Below, piece after piece: positions 51,223-59,853 of a stretch of DNA of 64,000 bases. The first letter of the stretch is position 1; each line of letters begins with the position of its first letter. This stretch comes from JBEVJC01 sp040510375 (GTDB lineage Bacteria > Bacteroidota > Bacteroidia > Chitinophagales > Chitinophagaceae): contig JBEVJC010000016.1 of assembly GCA_040510375.1 (NCBI GenBank), positions 1 through 64,000 on the forward strand, read 5' to 3'. The position numbers and the translations under genes were made by a program. The notes beneath the pieces are model-generated. The model made no database searches and had not been told where the DNA came from. It saw nothing but the letters and a program-made list of their open reading frames with translations.

Positions 51223-52551
51223 TTGAAACGCAGAAAGATCTCCATTGTTGGTTTTGGTAAGATTGGCCAGGCACTTGCTGCGCACATTCTTCAATCGGGA
51301 ATCCATGTGCATGCAATTGACCGGGACCTGGCACTGTTACAGTCGTTCAGTAATGGGAGTTTTATCAGTTCTGAACCAGGAGTCAGCGAGATCCTGGTAC
51401 CTGCCTTTGGGTTACAGATTCTGACGATCTCCACTGATCCTTTATCAGCAAGTGAAAGTTCCGCAATCATTCTCTCCATACCTCTTTCTGTTAATGCGCG
51501 ACGACTACCGGATAGTTCCGCCTTTGTTGAAACGATTATTTCCTTATCGGCTAACCTGGTGCAGAACACGATGCTGGTTATTGAAACATCGGTACCGGTT
51601 GGATTCTGCAGGCAGGTAATTGCGACGTCGCTTGAGGCAACGGGAAAAGTACATGGCCGTGATTTTTACCTTGCTCATAGTCCTGAAAGGATTAAGAGCG
51701 GTACCATGTTGCGCCAGCTGGGGTCGGTACCGAAGATCATTGGAGGCCTGACTAAGGAAGCAGGAGAGGCAGCTGCTGATTTATATGGTTATTTTTTTTC
51801 ACAGGCAAACCTGGCCTTACTTCCTTCCATTGAATCCGCCGAGATGGTGAAGATGGCTGGTATGATGTATCGTGACCTGAACATTGCACTCGCCAACCAG
51901 CTGGCGATTTATTCAGATAAACTGGGGATCGACCTGGTAGCACTAACACCGCTTGTCAATTCTGATGGGGAAGCTGGATTGCTTCAGCCAGGTATTGGCG
52001 TTGGCGGGCATTGTACACCGGTGTACCCCTATTTCATGATTGATAGTTTCCGGGAAGCTGGTCTCGATTTTACCCTTGCAGCCGAAGCCAGGAAGATAAA
52101 TGAACAGATGACAGATTATGCAGCATCGCTGGTGGGAGAGGCGAAGATCAATGAACAGATGACGGGTTATGCAGCATCGCTGGTGGTAGGGGATTGGGGA
52201 ACCAAGGTGCTGATACTGGGACTCGCTTTTCGCGCCGGAGTCCGGGAAGATGCGTTCAGTCCAACGTATAACCTGCACCGTTTGTTAAAAGACCGCGGTT
52301 ACGAAACCTGCCTGCACGATCCGGAATATAATTTGGCTGAGTTAAGGGAAAAAGGTTTTGAAGGGACCGAAGATGTATATTCTACAGGGGCAGGTATTGT
52401 GTTCCTGGTCACCATGCATGAGGAATATAAAAAACTTGATGCGAAAAAACTTTTTGCAGCGGGCGTCAGGATTTTTATTGATGGAAGGAACCTGGTGGAC
52501 CGGCAGGAGATGGAAGCAGCGGGAATAATTTATAAAGGAATCGGTCACTAG
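51223..52551 (+). CDS. UDP-sugar 6-dehydrogenase homologue with altered active site and a 17-residue duplication
   Basis: A 442-residue protein of the UDP-glucose/UDP-N-acetylhexosamine 6-dehydrogenase family (WbpA-like by context). The Rossmann loop GFGKIG (residues 11-16), IETSVPVG, SPERIKSG and the catalytic Cys264 (GVGGHCTPV) are present. Two conserved active-site residues are changed: the Asn four after Lys210 (K-x3-N) is Met214, and the Asp four after the cysteine (C-x3-D) is Tyr268. An exact 51-bp unit is duplicated in frame, giving KINEQMTDYAASLVGEA then KINEQMTGYAASLVVGD (residues 291-324) in the helix that joins the two halves. Start is TTG. Activity is doubtful. Confidence 0.85.
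   Translation: MKRRKISIVGFGKIGQALAAHILQSGIHVHAIDRDLALLQSFSNGSFISSEPGVSEILVPAFGLQILTISTDPLSASESSAIILSIPLSVNARRLPDSSAFVETIISLSANLVQNTMLVIETSVPVGFCRQVIATSLEATGKVHGRDFYLAHSPERIKSGTMLRQLGSVPKIIGGLTKEAGEAAADLYGYFFSQANLALLPSIESAEMVKMAGMMYRDLNIALANQLAIYSDKLGIDLVALTPLVNSDGEAGLLQPGIGVGGHCTPVYPYFMIDSFREAGLDFTLAAEARKINEQMTDYAASLVGEAKINEQMTGYAASLVVGDWGTKVLILGLAFRAGVREDAFSPTYNLHRLLKDRGYETCLHDPEYNLAELREKGFEGTEDVYSTGAGIVFLVTMHEEYKKLDAKKLFAAGVRIFIDGRNLVDRQEMEAAGIIYKGIGH
52093..52194 (+). repeat. In-frame 51-bp tandem duplication inside the UDP-sugar dehydrogenase gene
   Basis: Copies 52093-52143 and 52144-52194, both starting AAGAT(A/C)AATGAACAGATGAC. They encode 17 residues each and differ at few positions, so the duplication is recent. 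Confidence 0.92.
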
Positions 52552-52657
52552 GTAGGTATCTGGCGGGTTGTTTTCCAACCTCTGACAGGCACGCGACTAT
52601 TGCACTTTCTACACCGGGCATGTACTCAACGGGTTGATCTTACAACCTGGTTCAGAG

Positions 52658-53152
52658 TCAGCGGGTGCTTGCATTATCAGCACTCTCCACAGTTTTCCTG
52701 AACAGCATAACATAACCACAGAGATTCTTTTTTTTCTTTTTGTTTACCTGCACGGGTTTCATCATATGGAACTCGGAGATGCGGGGTATGTATGAGTAGG
52801 AGATAATATTGCCATCAATGTCGCCCCATCTTTTTTGCTGGAATACCACTTGTTTTTCGTCCCAGTCGAACATTCGTACTTCATAAAGGCGCGATGAGTA
52901 ATCACCAATAAATACAAACTGGTAGTTGCTTCCCTGGGTCAGTGGAACCACAACCGGCATCTCATATTCGCTTTCCATTTTGATAGAAGCTTCTTTCAAT
53001 AAAAGGTACCCTGACTTGCTGTAAAATTCCTTGAGGCTGTCGACCTGTTTGCTGATAAAACCGTCTTCGCATGACTGCTGGCGGATAACCTCCTGGGAGA
53101 AAGAGAAGAGGCTGACAAGAAGAAAAATGCCGCACAGTAGGAGACTTTTCAT
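52658..53152 (-). CDS. Small secreted protein of unknown function
   Basis: A 164-residue protein with a signal peptide (MKSLLLCGIFLLVSLFSFSQ), so exported. The mature part has one Cys near the N-terminus (QQSCEDGF) and one near the end (NLCGYVMLF), and reads as mixed alpha/beta: SKQVDSLKEFYSKSGYLLLKEASI, then VVVPLTQGSNYQFVFIGDYSSRLYEVRMFDWD in strand-like blocks. Near the C-terminus there is a poly-Lys run (NKKKKKN). I do not recognise a family. No operon partner: the SDR gene upstream is 135 bp away on the same strand. The 106 bp beyond its stop hold a faint repeat of its own end (see rejected list). Confidence 0.75.
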   Translation of the reverse strand: MKSLLLCGIFLLVSLFSFSQEVIRQQSCEDGFISKQVDSLKEFYSKSGYLLLKEASIKMESEYEMPVVVPLTQGSNYQFVFIGDYSSRLYEVRMFDWDEKQVVFQQKRWGDIDGNIISYSYIPRISEFHMMKPVQVNKKKKKNLCGYVMLFRKTVESADNASTR

Positions 53153-53287
53153 TGATCGGTTTTTTTGAAGGTTGGACCTGGTCTAAAAGTAGTCCGAATA
53201 CGCAGGATTCAAAAATCGAACCAGATCAACGGACGATCTATATATTAAAGTCGGGTAGTTTTCCCGGTAAAAGTCCCATAAAAACAA

Positions 53288-54052
53288 TTAAGCAGGATCG
53301 CGGTTGTAATACATGGCATCTGCCTGACGGGTGCAGGTAAGTACCAGGTCGTTGATACAAACATTTTCGGGAAGGGTGGTAGTGTAGTAAATTACTTCAG
53401 CAACATCCAGGGCACTTAGCGCATCCAGGCCATTATAAACCGAACCGGCCGTTTTTTCATCGCCCTTGAAACGTACGGTGGAGAATTCTGTTTCGGCTGC
53501 GCCGGGATGTATGGCCGTGACCTTGATCCGGTGACGCAGCAGGTCGATACGCATTGCGTGGTTCAGGGCGTCCACTGCGAACTTGGTGGCACAGTATACA
53601 TTTCCTTTTTCATACACCTGTTTACCTGCAACCGATCCGAGATTAATTATATGTCCGCTCTTGCGGGCCGCCATTAATATTGACACTGCTTTTGCCACAT
53701 ACATGAAACCTTTCACGTTGGTATCAACCATGGTATTCCAGTCGTTAAGGTCTGCCTCTTCAAAATAATCGCGGCCAAGTGCAAGTCCCGCGTTATTCAC
53801 CAGTACATCAATTTTCTTCCATTCATCGGGGAGGTTATTCACCGTCGACATAACCGCAGCCTGGTCACGCACATCAAAAGGAACCAGGAGGACACGGGTG
53901 TTGAACTGTTGTTCCAGTGCGGCTTTTAAATGTTCAAGCCGGTCGGACCGGCGGGCGTTGAGGATCAGCTGATGTCCCTTTGAGGCAAATTTTTCAGCGC
54001 ATGCTTTACCGAAGCCGGAGCTGGCGCCAGTTATAAAAACGATTTTAGACAT
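53288..54052 (-). CDS. YdfG-like NADP-dependent 3-hydroxy acid dehydrogenase (SDR)
   Basis: A 254-residue classical short-chain dehydrogenase. TGASSGFG (8-15) binds the cofactor, NARRSDRLE just after strand 2 favours NADP, NNAG is at about 90, and the catalytic set is Ser near 147, Tyr-x3-Lys in VYCATKF. Segments DVLVNNAGLALGRDYFEEADLNDW (in part) and STVRFKGD closely resemble E. coli YdfG, which oxidises L-serine and 3-hydroxy acids. The true substrate is not shown. A TAnnTTTG-type box overlaps the stop codon of the gene before it, so it probably has its own promoter. Confidence 0.9.
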   Translation of the reverse strand: MSKIVFITGASSGFGKACAEKFASKGHQLILNARRSDRLEHLKAALEQQFNTRVLLVPFDVRDQAAVMSTVNNLPDEWKKIDVLVNNAGLALGRDYFEEADLNDWNTMVDTNVKGFMYVAKAVSILMAARKSGHIINLGSVAGKQVYEKGNVYCATKFAVDALNHAMRIDLLRHRIKVTAIHPGAAETEFSTVRFKGDEKTAGSVYNGLDALSALDVAEVIYYTTTLPENVCINDLVLTCTRQADAMYYNRDPA

Positions 54053-54083
54053 GTGGACCTTTTGTGTATGAATGTTTGAAACA

Positions 54084-54091
54084 CAAAGTTA
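54084..54091 (-). promoter_or_regulatory. Candidate -7 box of the SDR gene
   Basis: TAACTTTG on the minus strand matches TAnnTTTG. Its first three bases are the stop codon of the upstream T9SS protein gene, and it lies 31 bp before the SDR ATG. Confidence 0.45.
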
Positions 54092-56713
54092 ACGGATCAG
54101 GGTACTTGTACCCTTGAGGAAAATATCTTTTCCGGTGTAATCGCGGGCACTGACCATCCATACAAAAACATTACTTCCCTGCGCGGCCCCATTAATGCGA
54201 CCATCCCATCCGGCACCATTGACGGTGGTGGAGAAAACCATTTCGCCCCAGCGGTTAAATACCCTGAAGTAATTGATCCTTTCTACACCCACTGCGATTG
54301 GGCGGAGTACATCATTGATGCCGTCACTGTTTGGTGTAAAACCGGTTGGCACAAATACATATGGATTGGTTTTGAAAACAACCACATTCACAAACGCGGA
54401 ATCAGCACAACCAATCTCGTTATATACAGTCACCAGGTACCGGATACTGTCGACCTCGCTGTTGTAAACGCCAATCGGGTTACTGATATTGACATTGTTT
54501 AATCCGATTGGTGGTGACCATAGATATCTCACCCCGCCGGTTGCATTCAGCTGGAGTGGTTGTCCCACCACAACCAGGGTATCATTGCCGGCAAAGGGCC
54601 TGATCCTTGGGAGCATGGTAACTACAACCGTATCCACGCCTGGTTTGGGGCAACCAAGCGTATCATAGGAGCGGAATACATATGCCAGGGAACCGGATGG
54701 TGATGCAATGGGGTTAAGGATCCGTGGGTTATTCAGGGATGATGAAGGCGTCCAGGTAAAAGAACTTCCGTCGTGTGTGGCATGCAGGAAGGCTGATGAA
54801 TTGTAACAGATCGTTGTGTCAGGACCCGCATTGGCCACCGGGTACGGTATGGTTATGATGGTCACGTCGGACGAGTCGGAACAGGAGCCAATGTAACCAA
54901 TGACCGTATAGGTTGTCGTTCCGGTAGGGGTTGCTACCGGGTTTTTTGCAGTGTCACTGCTTAGTGTGGCTGAAGGCCGCCAGAGGTATTTAAGGGCATC
55001 ACTTGAAACATTGAGTTGCACAGGATCGGTCAGGCAGATAGTAGTTGGATCGTTGAGTGCGTTAATGGTAACATGATCCACTACATTGATAAGAACAGAA
55101 TCCCTGTTCAGGCATCCTTCAACGTCCAGGTCTACATAATATGTTGTTGTAATAAACGGATTGACCCTGGGTGAAGAAATATTGGTGGCGGTTATATTGA
55201 TATTGGGTGACCAGGTGAATATACCCGGGCCGGATGCCTGAAGCTGGACATCATCGGGCGGCGAGCAGATCAATGTATCGCGGAAACCCAGTGTGATCGG
55301 TGGTTTGGAGATAATGTCCACTATTTTTTCAATGGTGTCAATACAACCAACACTATTGCCAACAATCAGGCGGATGGTTTTTGGTCCGACATCGGAGTAA
55401 TGCCACGACGGATTTGCAATATCAGAAATATCAGCCTGGGTGGTGGCGTCGCCGAATGACCAGGACCAGCTGTTGACAACCCCATGATTCGTCTGGGTAC
55501 TATCGGTAAACAGTACTGGATTGGTTATACATATCCCGGCACTGTTAAAATTGGGAAAGAAGCCCGGGAATACCCGGATGGTGGAGATCGTGGAATCTGA
55601 ACAATCCTCTCCGCGGTTAGCCACCAGTTTTATGTTGTAGATACCAGGGGTGGTAAACACATGGGTAGGGTTCTGGAGGTCAGATATGTTCAGTGCACCA
55701 GAAGCCGGATCGCCAAAATCCCAGTGGTAGGTATTGATAAGCGGGTTATCAGGATGGGTGAATGAAAAGCTGGGTGATTCACAGGTTATATAACTTGGCT
55801 GGAGGGTTGGTTTGGCGAGACTGCAACCACCTGCCTTGATCTGGAGATCTTTCCGTTGGGTAGCGATGACTACTCCATTGCGGATCTCCTGTACACAAAC
55901 AGTAATTACGTATATGCCTTCGCTTGGGGACACACCGCTGATCATTCCTGTATTCGGGTCGATTGTCACACTGTTTCCCATTGGAGCATTCCCGAAAAAG
56001 GGGAAGTTGTAGTCTACTGAAATATAGGGTGGGTTAGCAGGCGGGTTAGGCATTGCCTGACCGTTGTTACCACCTGATCCACCAACATATGCATTGCAAA
56101 AAGAATAACGCAGGCCATCTCCGTCCGGATCGGCAGCGCGGAAGCTGTAAGTAAATGGGTAACCACCACAGATAATAACTGTATCGCGGGCATTGAATTT
56201 CGCGCTGTTGTTTACCGGCGCATCTGTCAACCCTGGAAAAATTCCGGGGATCTCTGCGGTATAGGTGGCACCAATATTTTCGGAGCCGATCAGGTTTTGT
56301 ATTCCCCTGATGCGGCAGCAGCGCTGGTAAGATATCAGGTAGCCCGAACTGTTTGGCGTCAGGCGAATGGTGTCGGTATAAAAGCCAACCTGGTAACAGA
56401 CTGTGGGTGCATTGGTGATACACTTGCCGGGGTCGGTAAGATTCAGTTCGGTTGGATCGGGAACAAGACGGAAGCTTTTGGCGCTGCGGATCAGTCTGTT
56501 TGTACCCTGATCAAAAATTCCGATCGCTGCAGTCTGGTCGAGCTGAGCACCCACTGATCCGCAATTGCGGAACAGCTTCAATGTTACCCGGTAAATATGC
56601 TGACCATTGATCATTCCTTCATAGGTGTAATACATTTCACCACCGGTGATATGTTCTGCAAGGAGTGCCTTACTTGAGATAAGAAGGAGTACTATGATCA
56701 GGATGCGCCTCAT
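54089..56713 (-). CDS. PKD-domain surface protein with T9SS type B sorting domain
   Basis: An 874-residue exported protein: signal peptide (1-19, ALLAEHITGG follows), an N-terminal beta region with many Cys (about 20-290), at least two PKD domains (HWDFGDPASG near 330 and WSWSFGDATTQ near 410), then three to four Ig-like repeats, each ending in a SDS or DTVVVT-type strand, and a C-terminal gliding-motility/type B sorting domain: VPTGFTPNSDGINDVLRP, FRVFNRWGEMVF, GWDGRING, ending KGTSTLIR. It should be exported by SprA and fixed to or released from the surface. Its start overlaps the stop of the upstream hydrolase by four bases (ATGA), so it is coupled to it. Confidence 0.95.
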   Translation of the reverse strand: MRRILIIVLLLISSKALLAEHITGGEMYYTYEGMINGQHIYRVTLKLFRNCGSVGAQLDQTAAIGIFDQGTNRLIRSAKSFRLVPDPTELNLTDPGKCITNAPTVCYQVGFYTDTIRLTPNSSGYLISYQRCCRIRGIQNLIGSENIGATYTAEIPGIFPGLTDAPVNNSAKFNARDTVIICGGYPFTYSFRAADPDGDGLRYSFCNAYVGGSGGNNGQAMPNPPANPPYISVDYNFPFFGNAPMGNSVTIDPNTGMISGVSPSEGIYVITVCVQEIRNGVVIATQRKDLQIKAGGCSLAKPTLQPSYITCESPSFSFTHPDNPLINTYHWDFGDPASGALNISDLQNPTHVFTTPGIYNIKLVANRGEDCSDSTISTIRVFPGFFPNFNSAGICITNPVLFTDSTQTNHGVVNSWSWSFGDATTQADISDIANPSWHYSDVGPKTIRLIVGNSVGCIDTIEKIVDIISKPPITLGFRDTLICSPPDDVQLQASGPGIFTWSPNINITATNISSPRVNPFITTTYYVDLDVEGCLNRDSVLINVVDHVTINALNDPTTICLTDPVQLNVSSDALKYLWRPSATLSSDTAKNPVATPTGTTTYTVIGYIGSCSDSSDVTIITIPYPVANAGPDTTICYNSSAFLHATHDGSSFTWTPSSSLNNPRILNPIASPSGSLAYVFRSYDTLGCPKPGVDTVVVTMLPRIRPFAGNDTLVVVGQPLQLNATGGVRYLWSPPIGLNNVNISNPIGVYNSEVDSIRYLVTVYNEIGCADSAFVNVVVFKTNPYVFVPTGFTPNSDGINDVLRPIAVGVERINYFRVFNRWGEMVFSTTVNGAGWDGRINGAAQGSNVFVWMVSARDYTGKDIFLKGTSTLIR

Positions 56714-57528
56714 GTGTGGTTCGGATGTGTGACAGGTGCCTGGAAAAAATTCAAGAGGATTTCGTTGAGTTTGCTTTTTTCTTCCAGCATTCCCATATGG
56801 CCCGAATACTCTAACACATGAATATACGATAATTCGGGAAAAGTAGTCTGCCGGAGACCGTCTTTTAATGGGATTGCCGTATCGTGCCGGCCAAGTACAA
56901 ACAATACAGGTAAGCTGCTGTTTTTTAAAATATTACTCCTGTCGGGTCTGGCCATCATTGCTTTATAATAATCGATAAGTGTATCGGCAGGAATATCAGT
57001 AAGTCCGGCCAGAAATGATTTTACCAGTCCTGGATTATTTGTTTTTGTGTCAGGGGAAAAAAGATTGGGACTTGTACTTTCAAGAAACTCTGAAACGCCG
57101 TGTTGGCGGATAAAAGAAATTCCTTTCTTACGTGTTTCTTTTTTTTCATCGCTGTCGGCGAAACAGGAGGAATGGATCAGTCCGAATGACTGCAGCATGT
57201 CTTCGTATTTTTCAACAAAGGCCAGGGTGATATAACCTCCCATACTATGTCCGAGTAATATAGGTTTCTGGCCAGGTTCCAGTTCTGCATCGAATATATT
57301 TTTCAATACCTCTGCCATCGATTCCATTGATACTTCCTGCAGCGGCTCTGAACCACCTGATCCCGGAAGCTGCGGAACAATAAGACTGTAACGTGATTGA
57401 AGTGCAGATACCTGTTCCTTCCATACATCTGCTTTTTCACCAAAACCATGCACCAGCATTACCGGTGCTCCCTGGCCGTACAGGTGATAGATGATTGTTG
57501 ATCCGTTTATCAGGAGTTGTTTTTCCAT
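56710..57528 (-). CDS. Alpha/beta hydrolase
   Basis: A 272-residue alpha/beta hydrolase fold protein with no signal peptide. HGFG near residue 27 is the oxyanion loop, the nucleophile is in GHSMGG (near 95), the acid is in LGRHDTAIP and the histidine in EYSGHMGM. The overall sequence resembles the MenH/BioH/epoxide hydrolase-like esterases; no substrate can be named. It sits between lnt (10 bp upstream) and the T9SS surface protein (overlap of four bases) on the same strand, so the three are one operon, though a shared function is not obvious. Confidence 0.9.
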   Translation of the reverse strand: MEKQLLINGSTIIYHLYGQGAPVMLVHGFGEKADVWKEQVSALQSRYSLIVPQLPGSGGSEPLQEVSMESMAEVLKNIFDAELEPGQKPILLGHSMGGYITLAFVEKYEDMLQSFGLIHSSCFADSDEKKETRKKGISFIRQHGVSEFLESTSPNLFSPDTKTNNPGLVKSFLAGLTDIPADTLIDYYKAMMARPDRSNILKNSSLPVLFVLGRHDTAIPLKDGLRQTTFPELSYIHVLEYSGHMGMLEEKSKLNEILLNFFQAPVTHPNHT

Positions 57529-57538
57529 ATCTCTGTTT

Positions 57539-59170
57539 TCAATGAAGTAATGAACTTCCGGTTTTTTTCTTACGGACGAAACGGCTGATGAATACGATAA
57601 TTGTAATCATCAGCAGGGCAAATGCAACGGCAAGCATCGATCTCGAAATAACATCACCATAACGGACAAAATACGTTTTCCTGCTATCGGCAGGAATCTT
57701 CATTTTGATGGAGGCCGCGGTATCCCATGGTTGCGGATCGATCACGTTTCCCAACGGATCAATAAAACAACTGATTCCTGTATTCGCACTTCGTACCACC
57801 CATTTGCGGGTTTCAATAGCGCGTAACCGGGCATAATTCATATGCTGTTTATAACCCGGTGTATCACCCCACCATCCATCGTTGGTAATGACGGCAATTA
57901 CATTTGCTCCCTTTCGTATGTATTCAGTAATATAATCGCTGTAAATACTTTCATAACAGATTACCGGTGCTACCTTATAGTAGTTATCCCAGGGGATAAA
58001 AACTTTTCTTTCCGAATCCCTGCCCAGGGTTCCGCTGATGCCACCAAGATCTTCAAACCAACTGCCCATGAATCCGAGATAGGAGGGCAATGTTTCTACG
58101 CCAGGCACAAGTTTAGCCTTATGATAAATCTGTACGGTAGTGTCGGCATCCAGTGACACCGCCGTATTGTAAAGGTCATAATAAATCCCGCTGTTTTCAT
58201 CATAACGGGCCGTTGCGGATGCCTTTTTTTTATCGTTTCCGTAGATGCGGAAGCTATTGATACCGGTAACCAGGTTCAGGTCGGAATGTCGTTTAAGGAA
58301 GGACCAGATTAAATTATAATGTTCATCACTTGTTATCTGATCCTCGCGAACCAGTGCTGTAACAGCTGTTTCAGGCCATACAACCAGTGTGGTATTACGA
58401 TCAACCTGTTGTTCGGAAAGGGTGATCAGTTTTTCCAGTTGTGATTGCGGACTCAACTCAAATTTTTCATTGTACGGATCGATATTCGGTTGTACAATTA
58501 CAACATTCCGGATCGCTTGCTGTAATTCGGCAGACGCAATCTTTTGTTCGGATTTCAGGATCAGGTGTGAAGTAAGTATGGGAGCGCCCAGTAATACAAT
58601 AATAATAACAGCGGAAATATTATAAAGACGTGTCCGTCCATAATTACGGTATTCGGTGAACAGGGAGTACGCAACGATATTAACCAGTAATACCCAAACG
58701 GTACCACCGGAAGATCCGGTATACTGGTACCACTGAACCCAGGAAGGATGGGTAGCGAATACATTACCAAGTGTGAGCCATGGCCAACCCAGCTCCTGGT
58801 TGTGCTGGATAAATTCAAATGCCACCCAGTAAACGATCAGTGAACCATAACCCACCCACCGGCCAAGGTGTTTTTTTGTAATGGAGAATAATAACCAGGG
58901 GATCGACATGAACAGGCTGGTTACTACAAATGCGCTCAGTGCTCCGGCAAGACTTGCATTCCAGATCCACCAGGTGGTAAGGATGTTCCACCCAAACATA
59001 TGCAGGTAGGTCAGCGCCATGAAGCGTTTGCGGCTGGTCACCCGGTCTTCAACATACAATAGCGGAACCCAGGCGATAAATATAAGAAAGGTAAGTGGCG
59101 AAACCGGCCATGCGGCCCAAAGGAGGAGACTACCACTCAATACAAAGAGGAGATCGGTGTACCTTTTCAA
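57539..59170 (-). CDS. lnt: Apolipoprotein N-acyltransferase
   Basis: A 543-residue Lnt that adds the third acyl chain to lipoproteins on the periplasmic face of the inner membrane. Several N-terminal membrane helices (to about residue 205) precede a nitrilase-like domain with Glu267 (VWPETAV), Lys351 (IYHKAKLVPG) and Cys405 (VICYESIYSDY); these line up with E. coli Glu267, Lys335 and Cys387. A last helix (about 510-530) anchors the C-terminus. Start is TTG (MKRYTDLLF). Leads the lnt - hydrolase - T9SS protein unit. Lipoprotein maturation fits the many lipoproteins of this phylum. Confidence 0.95.
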   Translation of the reverse strand: MKRYTDLLFVLSGSLLLWAAWPVSPLTFLIFIAWVPLLYVEDRVTSRKRFMALTYLHMFGWNILTTWWIWNASLAGALSAFVVTSLFMSIPWLLFSITKKHLGRWVGYGSLIVYWVAFEFIQHNQELGWPWLTLGNVFATHPSWVQWYQYTGSSGGTVWVLLVNIVAYSLFTEYRNYGRTRLYNISAVIIIVLLGAPILTSHLILKSEQKIASAELQQAIRNVVIVQPNIDPYNEKFELSPQSQLEKLITLSEQQVDRNTTLVVWPETAVTALVREDQITSDEHYNLIWSFLKRHSDLNLVTGINSFRIYGNDKKKASATARYDENSGIYYDLYNTAVSLDADTTVQIYHKAKLVPGVETLPSYLGFMGSWFEDLGGISGTLGRDSERKVFIPWDNYYKVAPVICYESIYSDYITEYIRKGANVIAVITNDGWWGDTPGYKQHMNYARLRAIETRKWVVRSANTGISCFIDPLGNVIDPQPWDTAASIKMKIPADSRKTYFVRYGDVISRSMLAVAFALLMITIIVFISRFVRKKKTGSSLLH

Positions 59171-59250
59171 ACTGATTGTTTGTGTAAAAATAGCTGTTTT
59201 GAATTTTGAAATATTGTTTATCGCGCACCGGTTGTATGTAGAATTAAACT

Positions 59251-59287
59251 AAAAATGCCGGATCCTTGTACGGACCGCGGCATTTTT
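59251..59287 (-). terminator. Rho-independent terminator after the nucleotidase gene
   Basis: AAAAATGCCG and CGGCATTTTT form a perfect 10-bp stem with a 17-nt loop that can itself pair (GTCCGTAC). On the minus strand TTTTTAGTTTAATT follows. Lies 27 bp past the nucleotidase stop. Confidence 0.8.
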
Positions 59288-59313
59288 AATATAATGGTAA
59301 CAGGGCAACCCTT

Positions 59314-59847
59314 CTAGGGGAAAAGGATCTGTTCTATTTCCTTCCAGTTTTCCACGCGGCGATGCCGGCCGGCATCAGCCAGTGCATTGTGAGGTTGCGT
59401 ATATAACAGTGAAAGTTCCCCTTTAAAATGATCAAGATTCTTAAAGTGATCATCGATCATTATATCGGCACTGATGATTTGTTTTGAACCGCAGAAAACA
59501 ATTTTCTCCCAGCCAATGAACGGAAAGTGTTCCAGCAACCATTCCTGTTTTTCGGCAAGGCTTTGCGGAAACTCGGTAGCAGCCGACACAATGTATAAAT
59601 CAAAATGCCGGTGAATCCGTTCCAGCACTTCCTGGCTATCCTGCATCACTTTAAGTGAACGGAAAAACTTTTCGGTATACACATGTTTTCGTGCCTGTTT
59701 AAATGCCTCCAGTTCACTGCGTCCGAGCAGGTCCTCCCGGAGTTGCCTGACACCATGTTCTTTTTCATCCCAGTCAAGGAATTGCTCGAACACATCGGCC
59801 AGCACTCCATCCATATCTACAGCGATACGTTTGATCTTGTTTGCCAT
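59314..59847 (-). CDS. 5'(3')-deoxyribonucleotidase-like HAD phosphatase
   Basis: A 177-residue HAD-family phosphatase of the NT5C (cytosolic 5',3'-deoxyribonucleotidase) type. Motif I is DMDGVLAD with Asp11 and Asp13; motif II is the SAATEF segment (Ser near 98); motif III Lys is near 122 (GSKQII); motif IV is IMIDDH. It dephosphorylates deoxynucleotides such as dUMP or dTMP, keeping pools balanced. It is seven bases after guaB on the same strand and followed by a terminator, so both form one nucleotide-metabolism operon. Confidence 0.9.
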   Translation of the reverse strand: MANKIKRIAVDMDGVLADVFEQFLDWDEKEHGVRQLREDLLGRSELEAFKQARKHVYTEKFFRSLKVMQDSQEVLERIHRHFDLYIVSAATEFPQSLAEKQEWLLEHFPFIGWEKIVFCGSKQIISADIMIDDHFKNLDHFKGELSLLYTQPHNALADAGRHRRVENWKEIEQILFP

Positions 59848-59853
59848 TATTGT

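Noticed and set aside
52552..52657. Possible third gene-end repeat: CGGGTTG...CAACCT occurs at 52564 and 52630 beyond the stop of the small secreted protein gene.
   Set aside because: Only short blocks match and the spacing needs several gaps, so it could be chance; not strong enough to list with the fadN and fabD arrays.
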